The notes under the pieces: generated by a model
Told to the model about the DNA's origin: nothing
The model's database searches: none
The model's input: only the letters and a program-made list of their open reading frames with translations
Translations under genes and position numbers: made by a program
NCBI GenBank assembly: GCA_900473205.1
Contig: UCLB01000001.1
Location: 124,001-188,000, forward strand
Direction of reading: 5' to 3'
Length of the DNA: 64,000 nt
Source of the DNA: Hyphomicrobiales bacterium
GTDB lineage: Bacteria > Pseudomonadota > Alphaproteobacteria > Rhizobiales > Rhizobiaceae
In this document: positions 51,865 to 60,852 of the stretch, piece by piece
Layout of the letters: the number at the start of each line of letters is the position of its first letter
Position numbering within the stretch: the first letter of the stretch is position 1

Positions 51865-52874
51865 CAGCTGAAATCCTGCGGTTGGCGGTTGCGCACAAGC
51901 TGGCTAAGTGACACGGCGATGACGAGCGCGCCGCCGTAGAACAGGTTTTGCACATAGGCATCTGCGCCCAGCATGGTGAGGCCGGTGATGCCGGTAACGA
52001 GGAAATAGACGGCGATGACGGCGCCGAAAGCGTTGAACCGACCGGGCGAGATCGTCGTTGCGCCGAGAAAGGCTGCGGCGAAAGCAGGGAGCAGCAGATT
52101 GAGGCCTGATAGTGGGTCGGCAGAGCCTGTCATTCCGGCATAAAGCATGCCCGCAAAGGCAGATATCAAGCCGGACAGGATGAAGGATGTGGCGCGAACG
52201 CGGTCCACATTGATGCCGTTCAGTCGGGAGACCTCTCGTCCGCGACCGACGAAAAGCAGCTTTCGCCCCGCAATGGTGAATTCAAGCGCATACCAGAGGA
52301 TCGCAGCGAGGATCATCGCATAGAAAAAGGCCAGCGGAATGCCGAACAGCCGGTTGATGATGACCCATTGCACCAGCCCCATGGACACACCGGAGATCGT
52401 TTGCGAATTGCTGACCCACAGGATCAGCCCGTTCACAAATGTGCCGACGCCCAGCGTTACGATCAGCGAATGTATGCGGAAGTAGAGGACGAAGAATGCA
52501 TTGACCGCGCCAATGACGATACCGCAGGCAAGGGCGATCAGGATCACTGGCACTATCGGCCAGCCTAGCTTCACATTGAGCACGGCAATCAGCATACAGC
52601 TCATCGTCAATGTCGATGCGCCCGAGAGATCGAAATCGCCAGATGTGAGCGGAATGATAATGGCGAGCGTTAGCACCACCAGAATGGCCTGCGAACCGAA
52701 CAGCGTTGAGAAGCTGCGCCAACTCAAAAAGGAATCTGGCATCAGGGTGCCGAAGATCACGATCAGCAGCAGCCACGCGCCAACGAGCGCAAAACGCTCT
52801 CCTTCAGTCTTCAGCGTGAAGCGGCGTTTGGGGGAGGCGGGGGCTTTCATTGTCGGCATGTCGATCGTCGTCAT
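51864..52874 (-). CDS. Ribose-type ABC importer permease
   Basis: This 336-aa RbsC-type permease has about ten hydrophobic segments, the motif TSGDFDLSGASTLTM, and LLLPAFAAAFLGATTISPGRFN. It follows the double-domain ATPase with a 4-bp overlap at 52871-52874. The importer is co-transcribed with an amidase and flavin reductase, so the ligand is likely a nitrogenous compound such as a nucleobase, nucleoside or ureide rather than a sugar; this is inference. Confidence 0.88.
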   Translation of the reverse strand: MTTIDMPTMKAPASPKRRFTLKTEGERFALVGAWLLLIVIFGTLMPDSFLSWRSFSTLFGSQAILVVLTLAIIIPLTSGDFDLSGASTLTMSCMLIAVLNVKLGWPIVPVILIALACGIVIGAVNAFFVLYFRIHSLIVTLGVGTFVNGLILWVSNSQTISGVSMGLVQWVIINRLFGIPLAFFYAMILAAILWYALEFTIAGRKLLFVGRGREVSRLNGINVDRVRATSFILSGLISAFAGMLYAGMTGSADPLSGLNLLLPAFAAAFLGATTISPGRFNAFGAVIAVYFLVTGITGLTMLGADAYVQNLFYGGALVIAVSLSQLVRNRQPQDFS

Positions 52875-54418
52875 TCTGCGGCCTCCGCTTCATGGCTGTG
52901 GAAACAAGCTTCGGTGATCACCTTACGGCTGATCTCGGAACCTTTGAGTTCGATCACCGGGCGACCGCGCGAGAAGACGATGATGCGGTCGCAGATTTGT
53001 TCGAGTTGTTCATTGTCGGTCGAGGCGCAGAGAATGGCCGTGCCGTCTGCCGCTGCCCGGTCCAGCGCCTTGAATATCTGCTGGCGCGCGCCAAAATCGA
53101 CGCCCTGCGTCGGCTCATCCAGCATCAGCAGCTTGGGTTTGATCTGTAGCCATTTGGCCAGCAGAACCTTCTGCTGATTGCCACCGGAGAGAGACCCGAG
53201 CGTCAGGTGGGGATTGTCCGGTCTTACATCATAGACTTTTGCAAGATGCGCGGCCTCTCGCGTCATGCCCGGCCGGTCGAGCCCGTAAGGCTTCAGCAGG
53301 TTGCTCAAAACGGGGAGAGTGATGTTGTCGGTAACGGAGAGCGAGCCGATGCCAGCTGCGCCCAGCCGGTCGCCGGGCAGGAAGGCGATGCCCAGTCTCT
53401 GCGCGGCCAGCGGGGTCATGGCGTCGATACGGACGGTTTTTCCGCCCAGCGAGATTTCGCCCGTGCCACGCTTTGCGCCATAAAGTAGATAGGGAAGCGC
53501 GGCAAAGCCGGAACCGATAAGGCCGGTCACGCCCAGCGTTTCGCCCTCGCGAATGTCGAAATCGAACGGGGCGCTGACGCCATCCGTCAATCCGCGCACG
53601 CTGACGGCTGCCGGTACGCCACTCTGTGGCATCCGCCTTTTCTCGAACGCATCGATGCGCGAACCAACGATGGTGTCGAGGATGGACTGGCGCTCGGAGC
53701 TGCGTGTGTCGAGAATATCGACCAACTCTCCATCGCGCAGCACTGCGACGCGGTCGGTAATGTCGCGCACCTCGTCGATGTCATGGGTGACGATGACAAC
53801 CGAGGCGCCTGTCTTGACGATGGAACGGATCAGGGCAAACAGCCGCTGCACGTCTTCGGCGGGAAGGAAGGGCGTTGGTTCATCCAACACCAATATGCCT
53901 TCCCCGCCGTGACCGGCATCGGATGCCCGCAAATCCTCGAAGGCGCGGATGATAGCAACGAATGCCCGCTCCACCGGGGGCAGATTAGCCACTGTCTGGA
54001 ACGGGTCTATCGAAAGATCGAACTCTGCAAACAGCTTCGATATCGCTGCCGCTCCTTTTTTCCAGTTCACGAACCATGGCGTCTTCTGGCCCAGCGCGGC
54101 CACCCGCATGTTCTCCAACACGGTGAGGGATGGCACAAGGCCGAGATGCTGGTGAACGAAGGCCACGCCGCGTTTCTTGATCTCCATCGGATCGAGTGGC
54201 AGCGGCATTTTCTGGCCCCAGAGGATGACCTCGCTGCCGTCTTCCGGCTGGTGAAAGCCAGCAAGAACCTTGATCATGGTGGATTTGCCGGAGCCGTTCT
54301 GGCCGAGAAGCCCGAACACCTCGCCGCGCCGGATCGACAGCGATACACCCTTGAGAGCGTAATAGCTGCCGAACCGCATGCGGATGTTTTTCATGGAGAG
54401 CACGGCATTATCAGTCAT
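52871..54418 (-). CDS. Double-domain sugar-type ABC ATPase, RbsA-like
   Basis: This 515-aa protein carries two ABC domains. The first has the canonical Walker A GQNGSGKST; the second has GLIGSGFAA, in which the lysine is absent, as is common in the second half of RbsA-type proteins, and keeps LSGGNQQKVLLAKWL and LMLDEPTQGVD. It energises the binding-protein/permease pair flanking it. Confidence 0.89.
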   Translation of the reverse strand: MTDNAVLSMKNIRMRFGSYYALKGVSLSIRRGEVFGLLGQNGSGKSTMIKVLAGFHQPEDGSEVILWGQKMPLPLDPMEIKKRGVAFVHQHLGLVPSLTVLENMRVAALGQKTPWFVNWKKGAAAISKLFAEFDLSIDPFQTVANLPPVERAFVAIIRAFEDLRASDAGHGGEGILVLDEPTPFLPAEDVQRLFALIRSIVKTGASVVIVTHDIDEVRDITDRVAVLRDGELVDILDTRSSERQSILDTIVGSRIDAFEKRRMPQSGVPAAVSVRGLTDGVSAPFDFDIREGETLGVTGLIGSGFAALPYLLYGAKRGTGEISLGGKTVRIDAMTPLAAQRLGIAFLPGDRLGAAGIGSLSVTDNITLPVLSNLLKPYGLDRPGMTREAAHLAKVYDVRPDNPHLTLGSLSGGNQQKVLLAKWLQIKPKLLMLDEPTQGVDFGARQQIFKALDRAAADGTAILCASTDNEQLEQICDRIIVFSRGRPVIELKGSEISRKVITEACFHSHEAEAAE

Positions 54419-54443
54419 GATGCGGCTCCTGCTTCGGTGTGGC

Positions 54444-55553
54444 TTACTTGATCATCCAGAGTTTGCGGAACCCATCGAGATGGGCATCGCCATAGCCATC
54501 ATTGAAGTTGGCGGGCGTACCGGCGGTGGCGATATTGCTTTCATCGAATACCAGCAGCGGCACGTTCAGCTTGGCCACCTCGAGCTTTCCGCACAGCATG
54601 CGCATGATGTTGTCGATGGCGGCGTAACCCGCCCATCCAAGGCTTTCACCCACATCCATCTGCACCTGACCTGCGCGCACCATGTCTAGTACGAATGGCG
54701 TGCCGTTGAAGCTGGCAAGCTTGACGCTGCCTTCCGCGCCGGTGATGCGCATGGCTGGAATGACGAATTGCGACATGGAATCGTAGATCGGCAGGATGTA
54801 GTTGATCGACGGATCGGCCAGCAGAGCGGATTGGGTGCCGGATTGGATTTTCGTTGCCCATTCGGAAACCGGCACATCCAGATGCTTCACCTTGCAGTCC
54901 CGGCAAAGCGTGGCCAGTTCATCCTGTATCGATTTGACGAAGGGAATGGATGGCAACACATCCGATGAGCCGATGATCAGCACATTCGGTTTGCCGCCGG
55001 TTTGCGCATAGGCCCAGGCCGCCAACAATTTTCCTGCACCGGTGAAGTCCACCTTGCCGGAGTAGTCGACGCTATCGATTGCCTTTTGCGTGACGTCATA
55101 AAAATGCGTCGTCGAGATTTTCAATCCGGCAGCGCGTGCTTCGCCCAGCTGTGGGCCAAGAACTTCGGGGTTCAATCCGCCGGCAAGATCAAGCGCGTCA
55201 TATTTCTGCGTGATCGCCTGTGAGATGCCCTGAACCCACTGGTCGATTTTCAGCTGGTTGTCCCATGTCGTATAGGTGAAGCCAACTTCCTTGGCCGCGT
55301 CCGACATTGCCTTTTGCAGTTCGACATTGAAGGGGATCGTCATGGAAATCGGGATCGACAAAACCTTCTTGCCCGCCATGCAAGCCTTGGCATCGAAGGC
55401 CTCGCCCGGAGGCGTGAAGACCGGCATGGCGCGGTGCTGTTCAATGATGGCCTTTGCATCGGCCATGGGGTCTGCGGAGGCTGGGTTGGAGATGGCCGCA
55501 GCAGCGGAGGCGGCCAAGAATGAACTGACGAGAAGCAGGCGCATGATCGACAT
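54444..55553 (-). CDS. Periplasmic binding protein of the Rbs-type importer
   Basis: This 369-aa protein has a Sec signal peptide (LLLVSSFLAASAAAA, cleavage probably after residue 27, ASA|DP) and a type I binding fold (DAAKEVGFTYTTWDNQLKI; QKYDALDLAGGLNP). It is the first gene of the operon that runs through to rutF. Candidate operators at 55618-55629 and 55785-55796 lie upstream. The ligand is unknown. Confidence 0.88.
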   Translation of the reverse strand: MSIMRLLLVSSFLAASAAAAISNPASADPMADAKAIIEQHRAMPVFTPPGEAFDAKACMAGKKVLSIPISMTIPFNVELQKAMSDAAKEVGFTYTTWDNQLKIDQWVQGISQAITQKYDALDLAGGLNPEVLGPQLGEARAAGLKISTTHFYDVTQKAIDSVDYSGKVDFTGAGKLLAAWAYAQTGGKPNVLIIGSSDVLPSIPFVKSIQDELATLCRDCKVKHLDVPVSEWATKIQSGTQSALLADPSINYILPIYDSMSQFVIPAMRITGAEGSVKLASFNGTPFVLDMVRAGQVQMDVGESLGWAGYAAIDNIMRMLCGKLEVAKLNVPLLVFDESNIATAGTPANFNDGYGDAHLDGFRKLWMIK

Positions 55554-55616
55554 CCCCTCTGTGATCCCGGTTGTTCGGGTATCTTTTACGCGGTCTCTGT
55601 GAGCCGCTACGAAGGT

Positions 55617-55646
55617 AATGTACGTACATATTCAAGCGGTCGTCAA
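55617..55646 (-). promoter_or_regulatory. Promoter candidate of the importer-amidase-rutF operon
   Basis: On the minus strand, TTGACG (55646-55641) and TACATT (55622-55617) are separated by 18 bp. The -10 hexamer lies within the palindrome at 55618-55629, so a bound GntR repressor would block RNA polymerase. Match to consensus is moderate. Confidence 0.42.
55618..55629. promoter_or_regulatory. GntR operator candidate 1 (perfect palindrome)
   Basis: ATGTACGTACAT is a perfect 12-bp palindrome, 65 bp upstream of the binding-protein start. It is followed by A to give the GTACATA core shared by all four candidate sites around the GntR gene. Confidence 0.66.
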
Positions 55647-55784
55647 TCGTCTCATGCCTAATTTTTTGCACTGCACATTTAAGTGGCGATTGCTGAAGGG
55701 GCTGACAATGCAACGCTTCAATTGTGATCAGTCGGCGGGCAATGGAGCATCTGCAACAAGAGAGACGCTGTCGTATTCATTGCT

Positions 55785-55796
55785 ATGTCAGTACAT
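55785..55796. promoter_or_regulatory. GntR operator candidate 2
   Basis: ATGTCAGTACAT matches the perfect site at ten of twelve positions and retains GTACATA. It lies 232 bp upstream of the binding-protein start and just past the MFS stop codon, and could help looping with the promoter-proximal site. Confidence 0.5.
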
Positions 55797-55802
55797 ATGA
55801 TC

Positions 55803-57023
55803 TCAAGGTTTGCTGCTGCGGGCCCGCCAGGCGATGATCATTCCTGTGAAGCCGAAGAGCGAGAAAATCAGGAAGCTAGCACCGTAATGTCCGGTTAGTG
55901 CGTAGAGCCCCGCAAAGGAAGAGGGGCCGACGATGACGCCGATGAACGTATAGACCAGAACGCCGCCGGTGATCGCGCCCACACGACCTTCGGGAGAATT
56001 ATGGGCGACTTCGGCCAGCAGCACGCCGTTCCAGCCGATGGTGACGGCGCCCATGGCAATGAAGAGAGCCACCTGCGCGATGGATGGAAGGCTCGGCAAC
56101 CAGTAGAGCAGGGCGTATCCCATCCCACCCAGCAATCCGAGCAGCGACAAGGTGATATATCCGCCGCCGATGCGATCTGCGACCACGCCCCAGAAAATGC
56201 GACCCGCCGCGCCTGCAAGCTGCATTGCGGCGGCAACGGAGCCCGCTGCCAGAAGTGACCAGCCAGCATCATGCACGAGAGTAACCACCGCAAAGGCGGA
56301 GACGGACAATTGCATGGCGGAATAGGCAAAGCCCAGACAGCTCAGCGCGCGCAAACGCGGGTTACGCCAGATCGTCGATTGCTCCTCAATCAAGCCGCGC
56401 AGCATTGATGGCACTTGTTTCGTGGTTTTCGGTTCGGCCGCATGGGTCATGGCCAGCAGCCCCATAGTCAAAAGCGGTGCGGCGGCCCCGATCAATAGTG
56501 CCACATGCCAATCCACATAACGCGACAGAAAGGGGAAAGCGAAGCTCGCCAGAATGCCGCCTAGCGGAACACCTGATTGCTTCAGCGAAAAGACGATATT
56601 GCGCCTGTGCTGCGGCGTGACGCGGCTCAACATTTCGGAGGCTGCCGGATTGTTCAGCCCGTAACCGATGCCGATGAGAAGCGACGCTAGAATGATGATG
56701 ACGATATTGGCGGTGGCAATGCCGGCAAAGCCCAGCACGAAGCACATCAGAGCGATCTGTTCGATGCGGACTGGCCCAAAGCGCTGCACGAGCGTCCCTG
56801 CGACAGCCGAAGAGAACATGCCGGATGCATAGATCAAGCTGATCTGGTAACCGATCCAGTAGGCGCCGATATCCAGATCGGCTGCCACGGTTGGCGCGAT
56901 TGCCGTCAGCGCGAGAACGCTTGCCGTTGCCACGATCTGGATAAGGGTTGCTGCGACCAGCGTTTGAATGAGCGAAGAGGCGTGGCGTGCTGGCGTGGCC
57001 TCTTGCGCAACTAAGTCCGACAT
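55803..57023 (-). CDS. Major facilitator superfamily transporter
   Basis: This 406-aa protein has twelve hydrophobic segments, an MFS loop of the FAYSAMQLSV type, and a conserved SLLIGIGYGLNNPAASEM segment. No substrate family is obvious; nearby catabolic genes suggest uptake or export of a related metabolite. The ATG at 57023 (MSDLVAQEA) is preferred because the longer frame extends over the operator candidate at 57058. It diverges from the GntR gene. Confidence 0.87.
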   Translation of the reverse strand: MSDLVAQEATPARHASSLIQTLVAATLIQIVATASVLALTAIAPTVAADLDIGAYWIGYQISLIYASGMFSSAVAGTLVQRFGPVRIEQIALMCFVLGFAGIATANIVIIILASLLIGIGYGLNNPAASEMLSRVTPQHRRNIVFSLKQSGVPLGGILASFAFPFLSRYVDWHVALLIGAAAPLLTMGLLAMTHAAEPKTTKQVPSMLRGLIEEQSTIWRNPRLRALSCLGFAYSAMQLSVSAFAVVTLVHDAGWSLLAAGSVAAAMQLAGAAGRIFWGVVADRIGGGYITLSLLGLLGGMGYALLYWLPSLPSIAQVALFIAMGAVTIGWNGVLLAEVAHNSPEGRVGAITGGVLVYTFIGVIVGPSSFAGLYALTGHYGASFLIFSLFGFTGMIIAWRARSSKP

Positions 57024-57057
57024 GCGTTTCAATGTCCCGGGAAATGATGTTTGGTAT

Positions 57058-57069
57058 ATGTACGTACTA
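57058..57069. promoter_or_regulatory. GntR operator candidate 3
   Basis: ATGTACGTACTA (reverse complement TAGTACGTACAT) lies 35 bp upstream of the MFS start and 140 bp upstream of the GntR start. It shares TATGTAC, the complement of GTACATA, with the other sites and could serve both divergent genes. Confidence 0.62.
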
Positions 57070-57208
57070 ATTGATTTGAGGTTCGCCCGCAAGCTTGGTG
57101 ACATCGCTTTGTTGATCCTCCGGATTTTGTTTGCGTTTCACCCGGAAAGAGGGTTGAAACTTCTAAAACAAGAATGCGGCACCACGCACGGACGCATGTG
57201 GGGATGGT

Positions 57209-57967
57209 TTGGACCAAAAAGGTAATGACTGGAAGCCGGAGCTGGAGACGGCGCCGCTCTATCTGCAAGTCGCACATCATCTGGAAAGCCGCATCAATAA
57301 GGGCGATTATCCGGTCGGAACCTTGTTGCCCACGGAAAACGAGATTGCCATAGCTCTGGGCGTTAGCCGCCAGACCGTGCGCCAGGCTATCGGCACATTG
57401 CGCAACAAGGGTCGTCTTTCAGCGCGCAAGGGCGTCGGCACCCGCGTCGAGGCTGGCTTTGACCCGGAGCGCAAGCGCTTTATCGCCCACTCACGCTCGG
57501 AACTGTTCGAAATTGCTGCTGAGACGGAATTCGTGATCGATACCAAGGAAGAGATTTCGGCGCAGGGCAAGCTGGCGGTTGAGCTGGGCTGCCGCCCCGG
57601 CCGCAAATTCGTTCACATGGCGGGCATTCGCTATTCTGGAGATCGCAGCCGGGCGTTTTCCTGGAACGAGGTCTATGTCGATTCAAAGCTTGCTGCTGCG
57701 GTTAAAGACCTCACCGTCGCACGCAGCGCCATATTCCATTATATCGAGCAGTTCACCGGCGAAAAAATCCAGGAAATTCAGCAGGATATCAAGCCGCTGA
57801 TGCTGGATGACGTCACCGCTGAAAAGCTTGGCGTCAAGGCGGGCGATCTGGCGCTTGTCGTGACGCGCCGCTATTACGGCTCCGGTCGGCGCCTGCTGGA
57901 ATACGCGTTTCAGGTTCTGCCTGCCGAACGCTTTACCTTCACCACGACGCTCCGCGCCGAAAGCTAA
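57209..57967 (+). CDS. GntR-family (HutC/UTRA) transcriptional regulator
   Basis: This 252-aa protein has an N-terminal winged helix (PLYLQVAHHLESRIN; NEIAIALGVSRQTVRQ, about residues 15-75) and a UTRA effector domain (about 90-245). The start is TTG at 57209, preceded by GGGGA; no in-frame ATG is available nearby. It is the natural candidate to bind the four shared palindromes around the MFS, importer and rutA promoters. Confidence 0.88.
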   Translation: MDQKGNDWKPELETAPLYLQVAHHLESRINKGDYPVGTLLPTENEIAIALGVSRQTVRQAIGTLRNKGRLSARKGVGTRVEAGFDPERKRFIAHSRSELFEIAAETEFVIDTKEEISAQGKLAVELGCRPGRKFVHMAGIRYSGDRSRAFSWNEVYVDSKLAAAVKDLTVARSAIFHYIEQFTGEKIQEIQQDIKPLMLDDVTAEKLGVKAGDLALVVTRRYYGSGRRLLEYAFQVLPAERFTFTTTLRAES

Positions 57968-58054
57968 CGCCCCAAAATCCTGCCCGATTATTGGCCCTTT
58001 GCCTCACGTTTCGTCTTTTGGCGAAATCATCGGCAGTGAATTTCTGCGCGCAAA

Positions 58055-58081
58055 ATCACCTTGTGATCAAAAAATAATCAC
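58055..58081. repeat. Three alternating ATCAC/GTGAT half-sites upstream of rutA
   Basis: ATCAC (58055-58059), GTGAT (58063-58067) and ATCAC (58077-58081) form overlapping inverted repeats with spacers of 3 and 9 bp. They lie 100-127 bp before the rutA start, upstream of the GntR-type site, and could be a second regulator's binding region. Confidence 0.35.
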
Positions 58082-58130
58082 GCCTAAACTTGCGTCATTT
58101 TTGGCTGGACAGGTTCAAATATTTTTGCAT

Positions 58131-58142
58131 TAGTTCGTACAT
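58131..58142. promoter_or_regulatory. GntR operator candidate 4, upstream of rutA
   Basis: TAGTTCGTACAT differs from the reverse complement of the site at 57058 by one base and keeps the GTACATA core. It lies 40 bp before the rutA ATG. Confidence 0.58.
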
Positions 58143-58181
58143 ACTGCCAAGCATATCCACCAGATCATAAAGGGGAACCAC

Positions 58182-59264
58182 ATGGATATCGGTGTTTTCA
58201 TTCCCATCGGAAACAATGGCTGGCTGATCTCTACGACCTCGCCGCAATACATGCCCAGCTTCGAACTCAACAAGCAGGTCGTCCAGAAAGCGGAAAAATA
58301 CGGGCTGGAATTTGCGCTTTCGATGATCAAGCTGCGCGGTTTCGGCGGCAAGGCGGAGTTCTGGGACTACAATCTGGAAAGCTTCACGCTGATGGCGAGC
58401 CTTGCAGCGGTCACGGACCGCATCAAGCTATTTGCCTCGACTGCCGTTCTGACGCTGCCGCCTGCGATTGTTGCGCGCATGGCGACGACAATCGACAGCG
58501 TTGCGCCGGGGCGTTTCGGCGTCAACATCGTGTCCGGTTGGCAGATGGCAGAATATGACCAAATGGGCATGTGGCCGGGCAACGACTACTTTGGTTACCG
58601 CTACGACTACTCGACAGAATATGTCCACATCATGAAGGAACTCTGGGCGAACGGCGAATGCAGCTTTGAAGGCAAACACTTCACCATGAAGGATTGCATG
58701 ATGAAGCCGACGCCGCAAAACAAGATCGAGATCGTCGCGGCTGGCCAAAGCCCCCGCGGCATGGAATTCGCTGCAGAATATGCCGATTACAACTTCGTCA
58801 TGGGTTCCGGCATCAACACGCCGACAGCCTATGCCCCGAACAATGCGAAGCTGCTTGAGGCTGCCGCCAAGACCGGCCGCGATGTTGGGGCCTATGTTCT
58901 GTTCATGGTCATTGCCGATGAGACCGACGAACTGGCGAAGGCCAAGTGGGAAGGCTATCGCGCCGGTGCCGATGTGGATGCCTTGGCGTGGATGGCCGAT
59001 CAGGGTGGCAAGGACGCAACCGCCGACAGCAACTCAACGGCCAAGCACATCAACCTGCCGGAAGGTGCCGTCAACTTCAACATGGGAACCTTGGTCGGAT
59101 CCTACGCCAATGTCGCGCGCATGCTGGACGAGGCGGGCAATGTTCCCGGCACCAAGGGCATCATGCTGACCTTCGACGACTTTCTGGTCGGCCTCGATAC
59201 GTTCGGCGAGCGCATTCAGCCTTTGATGGCATCGCGCACGCCGACCCAGATTGCAGCCGAATAA
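58182..59264 (+). CDS. rutA: Pyrimidine oxygenase, RutA-like flavin monooxygenase
   Basis: This 360-aa luciferase-fold enzyme matches E. coli RutA closely in memory: [76 protein letters not shown] and [18 protein letters not shown]. RutA opens the uracil ring with flavin and oxygen, producing ureidoacrylate. An AGGGG ribosome-binding site precedes the ATG. Here it lies beside an amidase gene rather than rutBCDE, so substrate may be uracil or a related cyclic ureide. Confidence 0.9.
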   Translation: MDIGVFIPIGNNGWLISTTSPQYMPSFELNKQVVQKAEKYGLEFALSMIKLRGFGGKAEFWDYNLESFTLMASLAAVTDRIKLFASTAVLTLPPAIVARMATTIDSVAPGRFGVNIVSGWQMAEYDQMGMWPGNDYFGYRYDYSTEYVHIMKELWANGECSFEGKHFTMKDCMMKPTPQNKIEIVAAGQSPRGMEFAAEYADYNFVMGSGINTPTAYAPNNAKLLEAAAKTGRDVGAYVLFMVIADETDELAKAKWEGYRAGADVDALAWMADQGGKDATADSNSTAKHINLPEGAVNFNMGTLVGSYANVARMLDEAGNVPGTKGIMLTFDDFLVGLDTFGERIQPLMASRTPTQIAAE

Positions 59265-59265
59265 A

Positions 59266-60816
59266 ATGAACCAGATGCCCCCTGCCACCCTCGGCAATTC
59301 ATGTGCCGAGGCTAGTGATATGTTTGACCCACTGACCTTGGTCGATCCGGGTTTAACAGATCGAGCATATCGCGGGGTCGGGATATCTTCTGGAACGCTG
59401 CAATGTGCGCCCGTCGAAGCCTCATCTCTGGATATGCCGTGGAGACAGGCTGGCGTCGAGCAACTCCTTTCCGCTTATGCGGGCGGGAGCGTCTCGCCCG
59501 CAGATGTCTTGAGGACATTAACCGATGCGGTTCGAGGGAGCGTGGTCGGTGAAGAGGCGGTTCTTCGTTTCGTGCCTGGCGCGGAGGCTGCGGCGCGCGA
59601 AAGCGAAGAGCGCTGGCGTAGCGGCACGGCGCGGCCTCTCGAAGGCATATTTTTCGGGGTCAAAGACATCATTGATGTTGCGGGTGCCGTCGTCACCTCC
59701 GGCTCTCATTTCACCGGCGAGCGGGTTGCGCCAGCGGATGCTGAGGCCGTGGCCAGTTTGCGTGCTGCCGGTGCCATCACCTTTGCCATGACGGCAACTA
59801 CCGAATTTGCCACTGGCTCGCCGCACAATCCACGCTTCGGCACCGTCACCAATCCCTGGGACAAAAGCCGCTGGACCGGTGGCTCATCAACCGGCTCCGG
59901 TGCCGGATTGGCAGCAAGGTTGATGCCGCTGGCGCTTGGCACCGATACCGGCGGTTCCATCCGCGTGCCCTCCTGCTGGTGCGGCACGACAGGGTTGAAA
60001 CCCAGCCGTGAACGTGTATCCCGCACTGGCGTCGCGCCGCTCTCCTGGACGCTGGACCATGTCGGACCCATGGCGCGCTCGGCGCGTGACATTGCCCGCG
60101 TTCTGCCGTTCATGACGACACACGGCGAGCCTGAACTCGCAGCGCAATGCGCCAAACTTCTCAATGACCCGGCGATCGAAGGTCTGCGCATCGGCGTGCC
60201 CGTCAACTGGTTCACGGAATTGGTCGATGAAGCGGTTCTGACAAACTGGAAAAATGCGCTGAAAACGCTGGAAGCACTCGGCTGCACACTTGTGCCCCTG
60301 CCTTCTATCGACATCGCGCCTTGGCATGAAGCCGGTTGGGTCATTTTGCAGAGCGAACTGGCGGCGCTGCATTCTGCCCGGCTTGACCGCGCTGAACTCT
60401 TCGATCCGGGCCTACTGCACCGGCTGAAAAACGGTCTGACCTACACCGCTGTCGATTATGCGCAGGCGTTGCAGCGTCGCGCCGAAGCCCATGTCGGTTT
60501 CCTCAGCGCCATTGATGATGTCGACCTCGTCGTCACGCCCGGTGTCGGCGGCGAGGCGGGTCGGCTCGACAGTCTGACGGTGGCCGTCAATGGCGAGGGA
60601 CATTCCTTCCAATTCCTGATCTCCCGCAACACCATGATTTTCGACGTGACCGGACTGCCCGCCCTCATGATGCCCTCGGGTCTTGGTAAGTTCGGCCTGC
60701 CGACGGGTATTCAGATCGTCGGGCGACCGCAGGCCGATGCCCTGTGCCTGCGGCTGGGCACTGCCTTCCAGCGGGCAACGGACTTTCATCGCCTGACGCC
60801 GCCGAGAGCGATGTAG
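59266..60816 (+). CDS. Amidase-signature hydrolase downstream of rutA
   Basis: This 516-aa amidase has Lys133 in FFGVKDI, serines near 207-208 in WTGGSSTGSG and Ser231 in GTDTGGSIRVP. It follows rutA, with ATG at 59266 one base after its stop codon; an ATG at 59320 with a better GAGG ribosome-binding site is a fair alternative. The N-terminal 60 residues do not resemble the amidase core. It is distinct from the AtzE-like amidase and probably acts on the RutA product or a side amide. Confidence 0.84.
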   Translation: MNQMPPATLGNSCAEASDMFDPLTLVDPGLTDRAYRGVGISSGTLQCAPVEASSLDMPWRQAGVEQLLSAYAGGSVSPADVLRTLTDAVRGSVVGEEAVLRFVPGAEAAARESEERWRSGTARPLEGIFFGVKDIIDVAGAVVTSGSHFTGERVAPADAEAVASLRAAGAITFAMTATTEFATGSPHNPRFGTVTNPWDKSRWTGGSSTGSGAGLAARLMPLALGTDTGGSIRVPSCWCGTTGLKPSRERVSRTGVAPLSWTLDHVGPMARSARDIARVLPFMTTHGEPELAAQCAKLLNDPAIEGLRIGVPVNWFTELVDEAVLTNWKNALKTLEALGCTLVPLPSIDIAPWHEAGWVILQSELAALHSARLDRAELFDPGLLHRLKNGLTYTAVDYAQALQRRAEAHVGFLSAIDDVDLVVTPGVGGEAGRLDSLTVAVNGEGHSFQFLISRNTMIFDVTGLPALMMPSGLGKFGLPTGIQIVGRPQADALCLRLGTAFQRATDFHRLTPPRAM

Positions 60817-60852
60817 CGGCAAGCGAAGCGAATTCGAGAATGCCTCTGTGCA

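Noticed and set aside
58182..59264. Calling the flavin monooxygenase DszA, NtaA or alkanesulfonate monooxygenase
   Set aside because: Segment-by-segment similarity is much higher to RutA, including GNNGWLIST and LRGFGGK, and a true RutF is in the same regulon.
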